Source of the DNA: Hyphomonadaceae bacterium UBA5336
Lineage (GTDB): Bacteria > Pseudomonadota > Alphaproteobacteria > Caulobacterales > Hyphomonadaceae
NCBI GenBank assembly: GCA_002408125.1
Contig: DHQO01000002.1
Location: 127,348-191,347, forward strand
DNA: 64,000 nucleotides
Direction: 5' to 3'
Below the pieces are notes generated by a model. It did no database searches. It had not been told where the DNA came from and saw nothing but the letters and a program-made list of their open reading frames with translations. The translations under genes and the position numbers were made by a program. Shown one piece after another: positions 26,168-34,649 of this stretch. Numbering within the stretch: position 1 is the stretch's first letter; every line of letters begins with the position of its first letter.

Positions 26168-26257
26168 GGTGAGGTGGCCGAGTGGTCGAAGGCGCACGCC
26201 TGGAACGCGTGTAGGCTGGCAACAGTCTCCAGGGTTCGAATCCCTGTCTCACCGCCA
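26168..26257 (+). tRNA. tRNA-Ser (anticodon GGA)
   Basis: A 90-base cloverleaf with an encoded CCA. Acceptor GGTGAGG pairs with TCTCACC (26247-26253); discriminator G at 26254 and CCA at 26255-26257. The anticodon loop reads CCTGGAACG, giving GGA (reads UCC/UCU). A long variable arm and the T arm GGTTCGAATCC are present. Its 3' end is the left boundary of the putative genomic island. Confidence 0.95.
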
Positions 26258-26285
26258 GTCAGTCTGCTGGTTTTCAGGCAATTTC
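26250..26285. repeat. Left direct repeat (putative attL) at the tRNA-Ser 3' end
   Basis: The last eight bases of the tRNA gene plus 28 bases downstream (start CACCGCCAGTCAGTCTGC, then TGGTTTTCAGGCAATTTC) recur with only 4 mismatches at 60362-60397 in the same orientation. tRNA 3' ends are standard targets of tyrosine integrases, so this is read as the left attachment site. Confidence 0.55.
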
Positions 26286-26752
26286 GCCGAGCCGTATTTA
26301 GTCCCCAAGTCCGGGACTTACACAGCCACGTCCGACATTCCCGTCTCCGATTTCCCGGCTTCAGGGCGGAATTCCCGCAACCATCCGCCATAGTCTCTAC
26401 AGGCCGACAGAGTAGGCCGGTTTTCCCTGATAGGGGCTGGTTTACAGGGAAAATCGGAGAAAACACCTGTTCCAGTCGATCTGGAGCGGTATTTTATGCA
26501 GTGATTACAGTGGCTTGTGCGCCAAGTTCCCTAAACAACGGAACAGGGATTCTCTCAAGATATCAGGGACATCTAATTCGATAACACTGCCCGCAAATGA
26601 TTTGATCTATTAAATTACCGACTGGTAGGTAATATATCGACTCTAGCCCATATGATCGAGTCGAAAGGGCCGCGTCGTCAGGACCGCAATACAAGTGCGA
26701 GCCCAATATACCTTCGCCGCCCTTCGACAAACTGCAGCAAAAGGAGCAGACC
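26258..26752. other. 495-bp gene-free region after tRNA-Ser
   Basis: It holds the left direct repeat, an inverted repeat at 26417-26457 (CCGGTTTTCCCTG / CAGGGAAAATCGG, 12 of 13 pairs, 15-base loop) and the TetR-type operator at 26615-26632. AAGGAG at 26741-26746 belongs to the next gene. No convincing coding frame is seen. The inverted repeat could be a recombination-protein arm site or a tRNA terminator relic. Confidence 0.5.
26615..26632. promoter_or_regulatory. TetR-type operator site 1
   Basis: TTACCGACTGGTAGGTAA, a near-perfect palindrome 120 bp upstream of the acyl-CoA dehydrogenase gene at 26753. It is one of six closely related 18-bp sites in this island (others at 28792, 29753, 47495, 54852 and 58555). 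Confidence 0.65.
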
Positions 26753-27922
26753 TTGACGCAAGCACTGGAAATTGAGGCGCCTGAGCTCCTGGCGAGCGAA
26801 GAGCTGCGCATGTTTGAGGCGAGCGTTGAGCGTTTCCTCGACCAATACGCCAGGCCGGAGACAGTCGACCAATGGCGCCAGGATAAGTGCGTTGGGCAGG
26901 AGATCTGGAAGGCAGCTGGCCAGGCGGCCCTTCTGGGGATCAGCGTGCCTGAGGAATATGGTGGCGCCGGCGGGGACTTCCGGCATGAGATCATGCTGAT
27001 TCAAAGCATCGGCCGGCGGGGCGCCGATGCCTTTGCCATTTCCCTGCACAACCCGGTTATTCTTCCCTATATTACGGAATTCGGAACCGAAGCGCAGAAA
27101 CGGGCCTGGCTACCCCAGCTCTGCTCAGGCGACATGATTGGCGCGATCGCCATGACCGAACCGGGCGCCGGCTCCGATCTGCAGGGCATGCGCACAAGCG
27201 CAAGGCCTGTGGAAGGCGGCTATCTTCTCAGCGGTCAGAAGACCTTCATTTCGAATGGCCAACTCGCCGACTTCATCATCGTTGCGGCCAAGACGGATCC
27301 CGGCGCCGGGTCGAAGGGGATATCCCTGTTTCTTGTCCAACCCTCCATAGTCGAAAAGGGCTTTCAGCGCGGGCGCAACCTGGACAAGGTCGGGATGGAG
27401 GGTCAGGACACGTCCGAGCTCTTCTTTGACGAGATGTTCGTGTCCAGCGACAATATTCTTGGCGGTGTGCCCGGGCACGGCCTGCAGCAGCTCATGCGCA
27501 AGCTCCCGCAGGAACGCCTTGTCATCGCCTGGCAGGCCATGGCGATGATCGAGAGAGCGCTGGGCGAAACCATAAAGTATGCCAAAAGCCGCAAGATGTT
27601 TGGCCAGACCTTGGCCGAATTTCAGAACACGCAGTTCAAGCTGGCGGAGTTCAAGACCGAGGCGACCATTGCCAAGGTCTTCCTGGCGCATTGCTCCGAA
27701 TTGCTGATCGCGGATGCGCTGTCATCGGAAAAGGCGTCCATGGCGAAATACTGGGTGTCCGAGCTGTTGTCCAAGATCGTCGATGGATGCCTGCAAATGT
27801 TCGGGGGGTATGGCTTCATGCTGGAATACCCCATTGGGCGGCTCTATCGCGACAGCCGGATTCACCGCATTTATGGCGGCGCCAACGAGGTCATGAAGTT
27901 GCTGATCGCCCGCGGTCTCTAG
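26753..27922 (+). CDS. Acyl-CoA dehydrogenase, LCAD-like
   Basis: A 389-residue FAD-dependent dehydrogenase that introduces the 2,3-double bond in acyl-CoA. AMTEPGAGSDLQGM and KTFISNGQLADFIIVA are the flavin/substrate motifs. The C-terminus reads IHRIYGGANEVMK, where short- and medium-chain enzymes have the base in YEGT. Instead a Glu is present in LPQERLVIAW, where long-chain and isovaleryl enzymes place the base, so the protein should be active as an LCAD-type enzyme. The start is TTG with AAGGAG 6 bases upstream. First gene after operator site 1. Confidence 0.88.
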   Translation: MTQALEIEAPELLASEELRMFEASVERFLDQYARPETVDQWRQDKCVGQEIWKAAGQAALLGISVPEEYGGAGGDFRHEIMLIQSIGRRGADAFAISLHNPVILPYITEFGTEAQKRAWLPQLCSGDMIGAIAMTEPGAGSDLQGMRTSARPVEGGYLLSGQKTFISNGQLADFIIVAAKTDPGAGSKGISLFLVQPSIVEKGFQRGRNLDKVGMEGQDTSELFFDEMFVSSDNILGGVPGHGLQQLMRKLPQERLVIAWQAMAMIERALGETIKYAKSRKMFGQTLAEFQNTQFKLAEFKTEATIAKVFLAHCSELLIADALSSEKASMAKYWVSELLSKIVDGCLQMFGGYGFMLEYPIGRLYRDSRIHRIYGGANEVMKLLIARGL

Positions 27923-27982
27923 GACTGCTCAGACCACATCCGCATGCCCGCCGAGCGCCTGAAGCCGAGGCATGGAAAACGA

Positions 27983-28774
27983 CTAGTCGGCCAGACGCTC
28001 AATCGCCTTGCTGACTCCGCTTTTCAGCTGGCTGTATCCGGTCTTCACGCGGTCCTTGAAAATGGCCCGCTGGGTCAGGTCATGGGTCACGGTCAGCTCG
28101 TATTCGAGCGCGCTCAGATGGTCCATATTGCCAGACCGCAGCGCCGTGCCTTTCAGCACCCGCGCAAGCTCCGGCCCTGCCTCCGCGATCTGCCTGGCAA
28201 GCGCCAGGGCAGCCACACGCAACTGGCCCACCGGGACGACCTCGGAGACCAGGCCGATCTTCAGCGCCTCCTGTGCGCTGATCGGATCACCGGTAAAGTA
28301 CAGCCGCCGGGCAGCCTGAGATCCGACGCGCTGGAGCATGGCGTGATAGAACCCGTTCATCGCATACTTGACCTGGGTTGAACCGAAATAGGCATTCTCC
28401 GAGGCGACGGTGATGTCACACATATTGCAGATATCCATGCCGTAACCCGGGCAGACGCCGGCTGCGGCCGCGACCATCGGTTTGGGATAGTCATATAATG
28501 TGCGCATCAGCTTGAGGGCGAGGTCTGTGAAACGCCGCCGCTCATCGCCCGTGATCCCGTCGAGCACATCAAGACGCCAGCCCGCGCAGAGATAATCCTC
28601 GGTTCCGATCAGCAGGACACAGGCCACATCATCATCTTCGATCCACCCTTCAAGTGCACCGATGATCTCAAGATGCAGCTCCCATCCGAGCGCATTCTTC
28701 TTCTCGGGATGATTGAGCTGAAGGATGCCGACACCGTCTTCAACCTGGAGCTTGAGATGGGGGTAGTCTGTCAT
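27983..28774 (-). CDS. Enoyl-CoA hydratase/isomerase family protein (crotonase fold)
   Basis: A 263-residue crotonase. The oxyanion-hole loops are AGWRLDVLD and AGVCPGYGMD. Where classic hydratases have two catalytic Glu, this one has Asp (GYGMDICNMCD) and Gln (STQVKYAM), so simple hydration is doubtful; isomerase, hydrolase or ring-cleaving chemistry is possible. Convergent with the acyl-CoA dehydrogenase gene. Operator site 2 lies 18 bp upstream of its start codon. Confidence 0.82.
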   Translation of the reverse strand: MTDYPHLKLQVEDGVGILQLNHPEKKNALGWELHLEIIGALEGWIEDDDVACVLLIGTEDYLCAGWRLDVLDGITGDERRRFTDLALKLMRTLYDYPKPMVAAAAGVCPGYGMDICNMCDITVASENAYFGSTQVKYAMNGFYHAMLQRVGSQAARRLYFTGDPISAQEALKIGLVSEVVPVGQLRVAALALARQIAEAGPELARVLKGTALRSGNMDHLSALEYELTVTHDLTQRAIFKDRVKTGYSQLKSGVSKAIERLAD

Positions 28775-28791
28775 GAGGCACCTATCAAAAC

Positions 28792-28809
28792 TTACCGATT
28801 GGTAGAATG
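28792..28809. promoter_or_regulatory. TetR-type operator site 2
   Basis: TTACCGATTGGTAGAATG matches site 1 at 14 of 18 positions; the right arm is degenerate. It sits directly upstream of the minus-strand crotonase gene, where a bound repressor would block initiation. Confidence 0.55.
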
Positions 28810-28929
28810 CTGTATTTGGCGAACGCGGTCAATGTCTGCGTAGGTCCGAGCACCGTGTATTCATGCATCATAGGCAGCCCGGACGCCGGTCATCGGCTGG
28901 CATGGCCTAAACGCCATGGATCAGAGACT

Positions 28930-28943
28930 TACTTGATAGTAAA
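28930..28943. promoter_or_regulatory. Second-type palindrome upstream of the TetR gene
   Basis: TTACTTGATAGTAA (within GACTTACTTGATAGTAAAGTC) lies about 90 bp before the TetR gene at 29030. It resembles the palindrome at 31465 more than the six 18-bp sites, so it may bind a different regulator, possibly the TetR protein itself. Confidence 0.35.
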
Positions 28944-29029
28944 GTCCAGCATGATAGGGCATTCCGCCATTCGATCGCCGCTGAGAGACTGCGGCTGACA
29001 GCGACCAGCTTCTATTTGAAAGGATGGGA

Positions 29030-29677
29030 ATGGACAAAAAAACAGCCCAGCGATCCAAGCATGTCCGAGGCACGCTCAACACATCCAGGATCATGGAGGC
29101 AGCGTCGGAGCTGTTTTACCTGAACGGGTATCAGAACACCTCAATGGACGATGTTGCGGCATCGCTCAGTGTGACGAAGCCGGCGCTCTACTATCATTTC
29201 AAGAGCAAGGAAGCCATTCTCCTGGCCTGTGTGCAGGACGCCTTTGACCGCTTCCAGGGGCTCATGCAGGCGCAGGCGCTTTCAGCCGCGTCCGGGCGTG
29301 ACCGACTGTGCGTGTTTCTCAAGAACTATCTCGTCATCACGACCGGGAATTTCGGGATTAGCCTGGTGCTGAGCGAACCCCATGTTCTCTCGCCGGAGGG
29401 CAGGAAGCTGTATGTGCGGTACCGTAACTCCATCAATCGCCAGCTGATGCAGATTCTCACCCAGGGCATATCCGACGGGAGCGTCAGGACAGGCGACCCG
29501 ACACTGACCAGCTATGCGATATTCGGGATGTTCAACTGGGCGGCCAAATGGAGCCCGGACAAACCCGAGATCTCGAACGATGAGATCTTCGAGCATTTCA
29601 TGTCCGTCATTCTCAGCGGCATTGATGGCGATACCCGCCCCGAACAGGAAGGTCCAAAAAGTGGCGCGGCACCTTGA
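29030..29677 (+). CDS. TetR-family transcriptional regulator 1
   Basis: A 215-residue repressor. The DNA-binding domain is standard: AASELFYLNGYQNTSMDDVA, then SVTKPALYYHFKSKEAIL. The C-terminal ligand domain ends in a helix (FGMFNWAAKWSPD) that is closely echoed in the second TetR (FGMFNWMAVW), so the two share a subfamily. ATG at 29030 follows AAAGGA by 5 bases; an in-frame ATG at 29024 is less well placed. It probably controls the surrounding catabolic operons through the 18-bp or the second-type palindromes; which one is unknown. Confidence 0.9.
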   Translation: MDKKTAQRSKHVRGTLNTSRIMEAASELFYLNGYQNTSMDDVAASLSVTKPALYYHFKSKEAILLACVQDAFDRFQGLMQAQALSAASGRDRLCVFLKNYLVITTGNFGISLVLSEPHVLSPEGRKLYVRYRNSINRQLMQILTQGISDGSVRTGDPTLTSYAIFGMFNWAAKWSPDKPEISNDEIFEHFMSVILSGIDGDTRPEQEGPKSGAAP

Positions 29678-29752
29678 GCTACCGCACCAGTTTGGAGGAA
29701 TCGCCGGAATCGCCCGGCTGCCGAACGTCGCTTGACTATCATTGACAGAAAA

Positions 29753-29770
29753 TTACTTACCAGTCGGTAT
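29753..29770. promoter_or_regulatory. TetR-type operator site 3
   Basis: TTACTTACCAGTCGGTAT; its reverse complement ATACCGACTGGTAAGTAA differs from site 1 at only two positions. It is 58 bp upstream of the NTF2-like gene at 29829. Confidence 0.65.
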
Positions 29771-29828
29771 AATCTTGCGCAAGGGCGAATTCATCGCAGG
29801 AGCAGCACAGGATAGCAGGAGCAGTGAC

Positions 29829-30224
29829 ATGTCCAGATCGGCAAATCTGCAGAAGTGGTTGGATGTTTTTCCGAGCCACCAGCCAGGAGACCTCGCTCCC
29901 CTGATCGCAGATGACGCGGTCTTCCATTCGCCGGTTGTGCACACGCCCCAGGCAGGCAAGGCGAAGGTCATCGCTTACCTGTCGACTGCCGGACAGGTGC
30001 TCGGGCACGCGGATTTCCGGTATGTGCGCGAAATCGATAATGGTGAGAGCGCGATGCTGGAATTCGCCTGTACGCTGTCAGGCGTCTTCATCAATGGTGT
30101 CGACATCATCCAATGGAGTGAGGACGGAAAGATCTCCGATTTCAAGGTGATGGTGCGCCCGCTGAAGGGCATGCAGGCCATCCATGCGGCCATGAAGGCG
30201 GCGTTTGAGCAAGCCGGCAGATAA
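29829..30224 (+). CDS. NTF2/SnoaL-fold protein
   Basis: A 131-residue alpha+beta-barrel protein of the NTF2-like superfamily (LADDAVFHSPV-type LIADDAVFHSPVV, then FKVMVRPLKGMQAI at the end). The fold includes ketosteroid isomerases and polyketide cyclases, which is suggestive next to steroid-dehydrogenase-like genes, but no catalytic residue set can be assigned. ATG at 29829 has AGGAG 7 bases upstream. Expressed from the promoter with operator site 3. Confidence 0.72.
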   Translation: MSRSANLQKWLDVFPSHQPGDLAPLIADDAVFHSPVVHTPQAGKAKVIAYLSTAGQVLGHADFRYVREIDNGESAMLEFACTLSGVFINGVDIIQWSEDGKISDFKVMVRPLKGMQAIHAAMKAAFEQAGR

Positions 30225-30243
30225 GAGCGCCTGCAGGTGCTTG

Positions 30244-31146
30244 TCAGCCCGTCCGGTTCGCCTTGTCCTTGCGGTTCTGTTCGTCAATCGCCTCACGCGC
30301 AGCTTTCCACTGCGCGTCCGTCCAGGCTGCCAGTTCCGAAAAATTGCCACCGGTCGCGTTGTACATGGCGCCGTCAATCGCGATGGTCTGTCCGTTCACA
30401 TACTCAGCGCCCGGAGCCATCAGGAAGACGGCAAGATTGACGAGTTCATGCATTTCACCAGCCCGTCCCATCGGGTTACCGCGCCCGGCATTCATCTGCT
30501 TCTCGCTGTCTTCGCCGGGCGCCAGCCGCTTGGACATGCCTTCGGTCGGGAAGGGGCCAGGGGCGATTGCATTGAGGCGGATGCCATGACGTCCCCATTC
30601 AACGGCAAGCGACTGGGTCATCGTGTTGACGGCGGCCTTCGACATGGCCGAAGGCACGACAAATGGCCCACCATTCCAGACCCATGTTGTCAGGATCGAT
30701 ATGACATTGCCGCCGAGCTGCTGTTCGATCCAGCGCCGGCCGATATTATGGGTCATGTAAAACGATCCCCGGAAGACGATATTCGCCACGGCATCGAACC
30801 CGCGAATTGAGAGGTCTTCTGTGCGGGAAATGAAGTTGCCGGCAGCATTGTTCACGAGCCCGGTCAGCGCGCCATGATCCTGCCAGATGGAGTCGAGCAT
30901 CTCATCGATGGCTTCAGGATCGCGAATGTCACAGCTGAACGGGACGACCTTCCCGCCGTGCATTTGCATGAGCTGGTCGGCCGTTTCCTCACACAGCCCG
31001 CCGCGGCGCCCGCATATATGGACCTCCGCTCCTAGTTTGAGAAAGCCTTCCGCCATCTCCTTGCCAAGTCCCGATCCGCCTCCCGTTATGAGGATGCGCT
31101 GTCCGGACAACAGATTGTCGCGATAGATCAGTTTCGATGTGTCCAT
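30244..31146 (-). CDS. SDR oxidoreductase, 2,4-dienoyl-CoA reductase-like
   Basis: A 300-residue short-chain dehydrogenase. The cofactor motif is ITGGGSGLGKEMAEGF. NNAAGNF and PSAMSKAAVNTMTQSLAVEW with LNAIAPGPFPTEGM match the NADPH-dependent 2,4-dienoyl-CoA reductases of the DECR type, in which Ser/Lys of SAxSK are catalytic and the usual YxxxK Tyr is absent. Such enzymes handle unsaturated acyl-CoA with misplaced double bonds. Convergent with the NTF2-like gene. Confidence 0.85.
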   Translation of the reverse strand: MDTSKLIYRDNLLSGQRILITGGGSGLGKEMAEGFLKLGAEVHICGRRGGLCEETADQLMQMHGGKVVPFSCDIRDPEAIDEMLDSIWQDHGALTGLVNNAAGNFISRTEDLSIRGFDAVANIVFRGSFYMTHNIGRRWIEQQLGGNVISILTTWVWNGGPFVVPSAMSKAAVNTMTQSLAVEWGRHGIRLNAIAPGPFPTEGMSKRLAPGEDSEKQMNAGRGNPMGRAGEMHELVNLAVFLMAPGAEYVNGQTIAIDGAMYNATGGNFSELAAWTDAQWKAAREAIDEQNRKDKANRTG

Positions 31147-31525
31147 TTATCCCGCTCCCTGAAGCCATTCTCCAAACCGCTGCCCTGTTTCAACACATAT
31201 CCTTAAGCGTCCCGACAGGTTCACTGCATGCTGCCTGAACGATGGGATTACCCGCCACTGAAGCTTTCAGTGAAACCGGCTGTGATCGCATTGAAATCTC
31301 ATTTGTTACTCAATAGAAAGTTTTAGCAGCTGAGCCTATGGATGGTCCTTGTCAAGGCGCGAGACCTCGAATTCCGAAATACACTTCCAGTATTTATTGG
31401 CAATCTCGACCTTCAAGAAGACAGCTCACGCCAAAATGCCCGCATCCAGCTTGTGGGGATCAAATTTACCATATAGTAAATTGACAGTCGCATTATGAAT
31501 AGCGCGCCGGGAGGCCCGATCACTC
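31147..31525. other. 379-bp divergent intergenic region
   Basis: An AT-rich promoter region between two SDR genes pointing outward. It contains the palindrome at 31465-31480 near the plus-strand gene and a weaker TTACTCAATAG at 31306 resembling half of the 28930 site. No coding frame is supported. Confidence 0.45.
31465..31480. promoter_or_regulatory. Second-type palindromic operator candidate
   Basis: TTTACCATATAGTAAA, a palindrome with 5-bp perfect arms (TTTAC/GTAAA), 45 bp upstream of the SDR gene at 31526. Similar in reverse complement to the site at 28930 (TTTACTATCAAGTAA). Confidence 0.4.
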
Positions 31526-32410
31526 ATGCAAGCCAACGATATCTCGTTCAAGGGTCTGGTTGTGGCTGTCATAGGTGGCGGCCGCGGGATCGGACGCCAG
31601 TATTGCCTTGATCTTGCAAAGGCGGGCGCGACGGTTGTTGCCGCCGGCCCCAGCAAGTCTTCCGAGGCCGTTGCCGCGCTGGTCAGGGAAAATGGCGGCG
31701 CCGCACTGGCCGTCCAGGCCGATGCGCGAGATGGCGAGTCCATCATCCGCCAGGTATTGGAGGCTCACGGGCGGGTCGACGCCCTGGTCATCAATTCCGG
31801 CATCGTACGGGACCGCAGCTTTGCAAAAATGACTGCCGAGGAGTGGGACGAGGTCATTTCGGTGAACCTGACCGGCTCCTTTTCCTGCGCGAGGGCCGCC
31901 TGGCCTGTCATGGCCTCACAGGGAGGAGGTGCCATCCTCTTCACGACCTCAGGTGCCGGTATGCACGGTAATTTCGGTCAGGCGAACTATGCCGCCGCGA
32001 AAGCCGGGATTATCGGGCTTTGCAAGACCCTCGCGATTGAAGGCCGCAGGTCCGGTATTCGCGTCAATGCCATCGCCCCCATGGCGACAACAGACATGAC
32101 CAAATCGGTTCTGTCTGAGGAGATGCTGAACGCGCTGACTGTCGAACAGGTGTCCGCTGTCGCTCTGGCACTGATCCATCCGAAGAACCGGGCGACCGGC
32201 ACTGTGATCGAGGCCGGCGGGGGATGGGCCGGGGCGATGAGATGGGAGAGAAGTCTCGGCATATGGACCGACAGGGCCAGTCCCGCCCAATTCCTTGAGA
32301 ACTGGGAGAGTGTCATGGATTTCAGCGCTGGCAGCGATCACCCGATATCGACGGCAGATTCACTGAATGCGGCAACATATCCGCAGGAAAGACTCAATCA
32401 GGACAACTGA
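31526..32410 (+). CDS. SDR dehydrogenase like the (3R)-hydroxyacyl-CoA dehydrogenase domain of MFE-2
   Basis: A 294-residue SDR. IGGGRGIGRQYCLDLAKAGA is the cofactor site. The middle (GIVRDRSFAKMTAEEWDEVI, then GNFGQANYAAAKAGIIGL) and the end (EAGGGWAGAMRWERSLG) follow peroxisomal multifunctional enzyme 2 (HSD17B4) closely. The catalytic Ser is in TTSGAG and Tyr/Lys in NYAAAK. It should oxidise (3R)-hydroxyacyl-CoA to 3-oxoacyl-CoA, pairing with the MaoC-type hydratase pair at 59417-60263. Monocistronic, under the 31465 palindrome. Confidence 0.86.
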   Translation: MQANDISFKGLVVAVIGGGRGIGRQYCLDLAKAGATVVAAGPSKSSEAVAALVRENGGAALAVQADARDGESIIRQVLEAHGRVDALVINSGIVRDRSFAKMTAEEWDEVISVNLTGSFSCARAAWPVMASQGGGAILFTTSGAGMHGNFGQANYAAAKAGIIGLCKTLAIEGRRSGIRVNAIAPMATTDMTKSVLSEEMLNALTVEQVSAVALALIHPKNRATGTVIEAGGGWAGAMRWERSLGIWTDRASPAQFLENWESVMDFSAGSDHPISTADSLNAATYPQERLNQDN

Positions 32411-32439
32411 GACGGGGATCGCAGGACGGGATGGCTGCC

Positions 32440-34197
32440 CTATCTGCTGCCGGCACGAGCCTTCCCGGATGGCTCATCACAGCCTGCTGACGCGGCAATA
32501 TGCAGAGCGGCGCGATATGCAAATGTCATGGCCGGTCCGAGGCCGGAGCCCGCCCCGGGGTAGCTGCCGCGAAACGGACTGTTGTGATCCAGGCCAATCA
32601 CATAGAGGCCCCTGATCGGACTTCCGGCATGATCGAGCAGTTGCGAATTGGTGTTTGTTTCCAGCCCCAGGATCATGCTCACACTGCCCGGCCTCAGCTC
32701 CAGGGCATAATACGGCCCTGGCCCGATTGGTCCCAGATTGGGATTGGGTCTGACCTGCCTGTCTCCCAAAGATCTGTCATGGGCTGACTCTCCGCGCCGG
32801 AAGAAAGGATCGCTCCCGTCAGATGCAAACGCGTTGAATTCGGCCACGGTCTTTTGAAGGCTGTCACGGTCGACATTCAGCTTGGATGCGAGTTCAGAGA
32901 GCGTGGACGCCTTGATCAAATACCCGTTTCGGAGATATCTGCCCACAGGCATGGGCGCGGGAAAGGCCATGCCCATCCCGTATGTTCGGAGAAAGGATCT
33001 GTCGCCGATCAGCCATGCCACCTCGTTACCACTGTCATGCATGGCCTCGACGAATTGCTGATAAGGCGCAGCCTCATTGGCAAAGCGGCATCCATCCGAG
33101 CCAATGATGATCGAACCTGGCTTCGCGCGATCGATGCCAAAATGCGGATACATCCTGGCCTTGCCTTTTCCAGGACGCTCCAGCGTCGATACCGGTGCCC
33201 ATATCCCGTTCGACCTGTTCGGAGCGGCCATCCGCCCACCCGCTCTCAAGCCAAGGTCCACACCGTCTCCCTGACAGCCCTCGGCACTGATGGCGCGATG
33301 AGCATGCGGCATCGGCACATATTTCGACACCATCTCCTCATTCGCACCGAAGCCCCCCGTCGCCAGCACAACGGCCTGGCGAGCATGGAACGGCACCAAT
33401 CTATCCTGCCGGGAAGCAACAACACCCGACACACCAGCATCATCGACCAACAGCTGCGAAACGCCGGTTTCGCGAAAGATGCAGACTCCCTCGTCAAGCG
33501 CAGCATGAAGGAGGCGCCCCACAAGTGCGTTTCCATTGGCGAGCTTCGTGCCCTTTCCCCACAGGAGACGGTCTTTTATAAAACACGCCATCCGCCCGGC
33601 AACGAAGTGGAAATCCGACCATTTCTTCAGTGCATTCGTGTAGCGGCCCGTATGCATCTGATCGATCTGCATGGAGCCGAAGAGGCAGAGCGCTGGCAAT
33701 GGAGATTTCAGAGCGCGCAGCCATGCCCCAAGCCTGCGGCCGTCGTATTCCGCGGTGAGGAGGCTTCTGCCCTTCGCCGCACCCGGCAGTTCGGACTGAT
33801 AGTCAGGCAGCCGGGTCGGCACGAAGCTGGCCGCGCCGATCTCTTCAAGGTATCGGACCATATCCGGCGCCGACTCCAGGAAAGCGGCAATCTGCGGAGT
33901 GTTGGCGTCCTGGCCCAGAACATGGCCCAGATATCGCTCTGCAGCTTCACGGTCATCCAGACGGCCGGCTTCCGGCATATGGTGATTGCAGGGAATCCAC
34001 AGCCCACCGCCAGAGAGCGCGGATGTGCCGCCAATATGCCTGGCCTTTTCCAGGAGCGCGACAGACAGGCCTCGCCGGGCCGCGACCAGAGCCGCTGTCA
34101 GGCCGCTTGCCCCGGAACCTGCGACGATCACATCGAATTCGAGGTGACCGTCTCTATCCGAGTGATTGTGGAGCGTCTGGCAGGTCGGCGCTGACAT
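32440..34197 (-). CDS. FAD-dependent 3-ketosteroid-delta1-dehydrogenase-like oxidoreductase
   Basis: A 585-residue flavoprotein of the fumarate reductase/KstD superfamily. The FAD motif is VAGSGASGLTAALVAARRG, with GGTSALSGGGLWIP next. Towards the C-terminus GPYYALELRPG (the Tyr matches the KstD catalytic Tyr region), IRGLYVIGLD and YPGAGSGLGPAMTFAYRAA follow KstD enzymes. KstDs desaturate ring A of 3-oxosteroids; related proteins act on other cyclic ketones. Last gene of the long minus-strand operon that begins with the Rieske oxygenase at 44933. Substrate not provable from sequence. Confidence 0.8.
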   Translation of the reverse strand: MSAPTCQTLHNHSDRDGHLEFDVIVAGSGASGLTAALVAARRGLSVALLEKARHIGGTSALSGGGLWIPCNHHMPEAGRLDDREAAERYLGHVLGQDANTPQIAAFLESAPDMVRYLEEIGAASFVPTRLPDYQSELPGAAKGRSLLTAEYDGRRLGAWLRALKSPLPALCLFGSMQIDQMHTGRYTNALKKWSDFHFVAGRMACFIKDRLLWGKGTKLANGNALVGRLLHAALDEGVCIFRETGVSQLLVDDAGVSGVVASRQDRLVPFHARQAVVLATGGFGANEEMVSKYVPMPHAHRAISAEGCQGDGVDLGLRAGGRMAAPNRSNGIWAPVSTLERPGKGKARMYPHFGIDRAKPGSIIIGSDGCRFANEAAPYQQFVEAMHDSGNEVAWLIGDRSFLRTYGMGMAFPAPMPVGRYLRNGYLIKASTLSELASKLNVDRDSLQKTVAEFNAFASDGSDPFFRRGESAHDRSLGDRQVRPNPNLGPIGPGPYYALELRPGSVSMILGLETNTNSQLLDHAGSPIRGLYVIGLDHNSPFRGSYPGAGSGLGPAMTFAYRAALHIAASAGCDEPSGKARAGSR

Positions 34198-34200
34198 TGG

Positions 34201-34596
34201 TCACTGCCCGGCTTTCGCATAAAGTGGACGCAAACTTTGTGAATCCAGATACTCCATGGTCGATACAATTTTTCCGGCATCATCGAACTCACCCACAATG
34301 CAGGCGCGAAGCTCGACCGGTGTTCCGTTCGCAACGCCCTTAAGGACATGCCGTTGCACAAATCCGCCGGGAAAGATGTTTCGGACGACTTCTTCATAGC
34401 GCAATTGCTGGATCGATTTGTTCAGCCAGGCGAGCGTGGCCAGGTGTTCCAACCGCGTCTGCCAGACATTGTCGGTATTATGCCAGGCCCTGAAGTTTTC
34501 CGTGAGGCATCTGCTTGCCGCCTCCAGATTGCCTGAGACAAAGGCGTCAAAGAATGCTTGCGCCTGCCGGTCGATATGATCTGGATCACCTGCCAA
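34201..34596 (-). CDS. NTF2/SnoaL-like protein
   Basis: A 131-residue SnoaL-like protein (QAQAFFDAFVSGNLEAASRC, LTENFRAWHNTDN, ACIVGEFDDAGKIV). The fold serves isomerases, cyclases and dehydratases acting on cyclic ketones. It lies 3 bp before the KstD-like gene and 53 bp after the SDR, within the same operon. No close relation to the other NTF2-like protein at 29829 is apparent by eye. Confidence 0.75.
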   Translation of the reverse strand: MAGDPDHIDRQAQAFFDAFVSGNLEAASRCLTENFRAWHNTDNVWQTRLEHLATLAWLNKSIQQLRYEEVVRNIFPGGFVQRHVLKGVANGTPVELRACIVGEFDDAGKIVSTMEYLDSQSLRPLYAKAGQ

Positions 34597-34649
34597 GTCT
34601 GTCCTCCCTGATACTCATCTCTTGTGCGGGGCTTATGCCCAGAGTGCGG

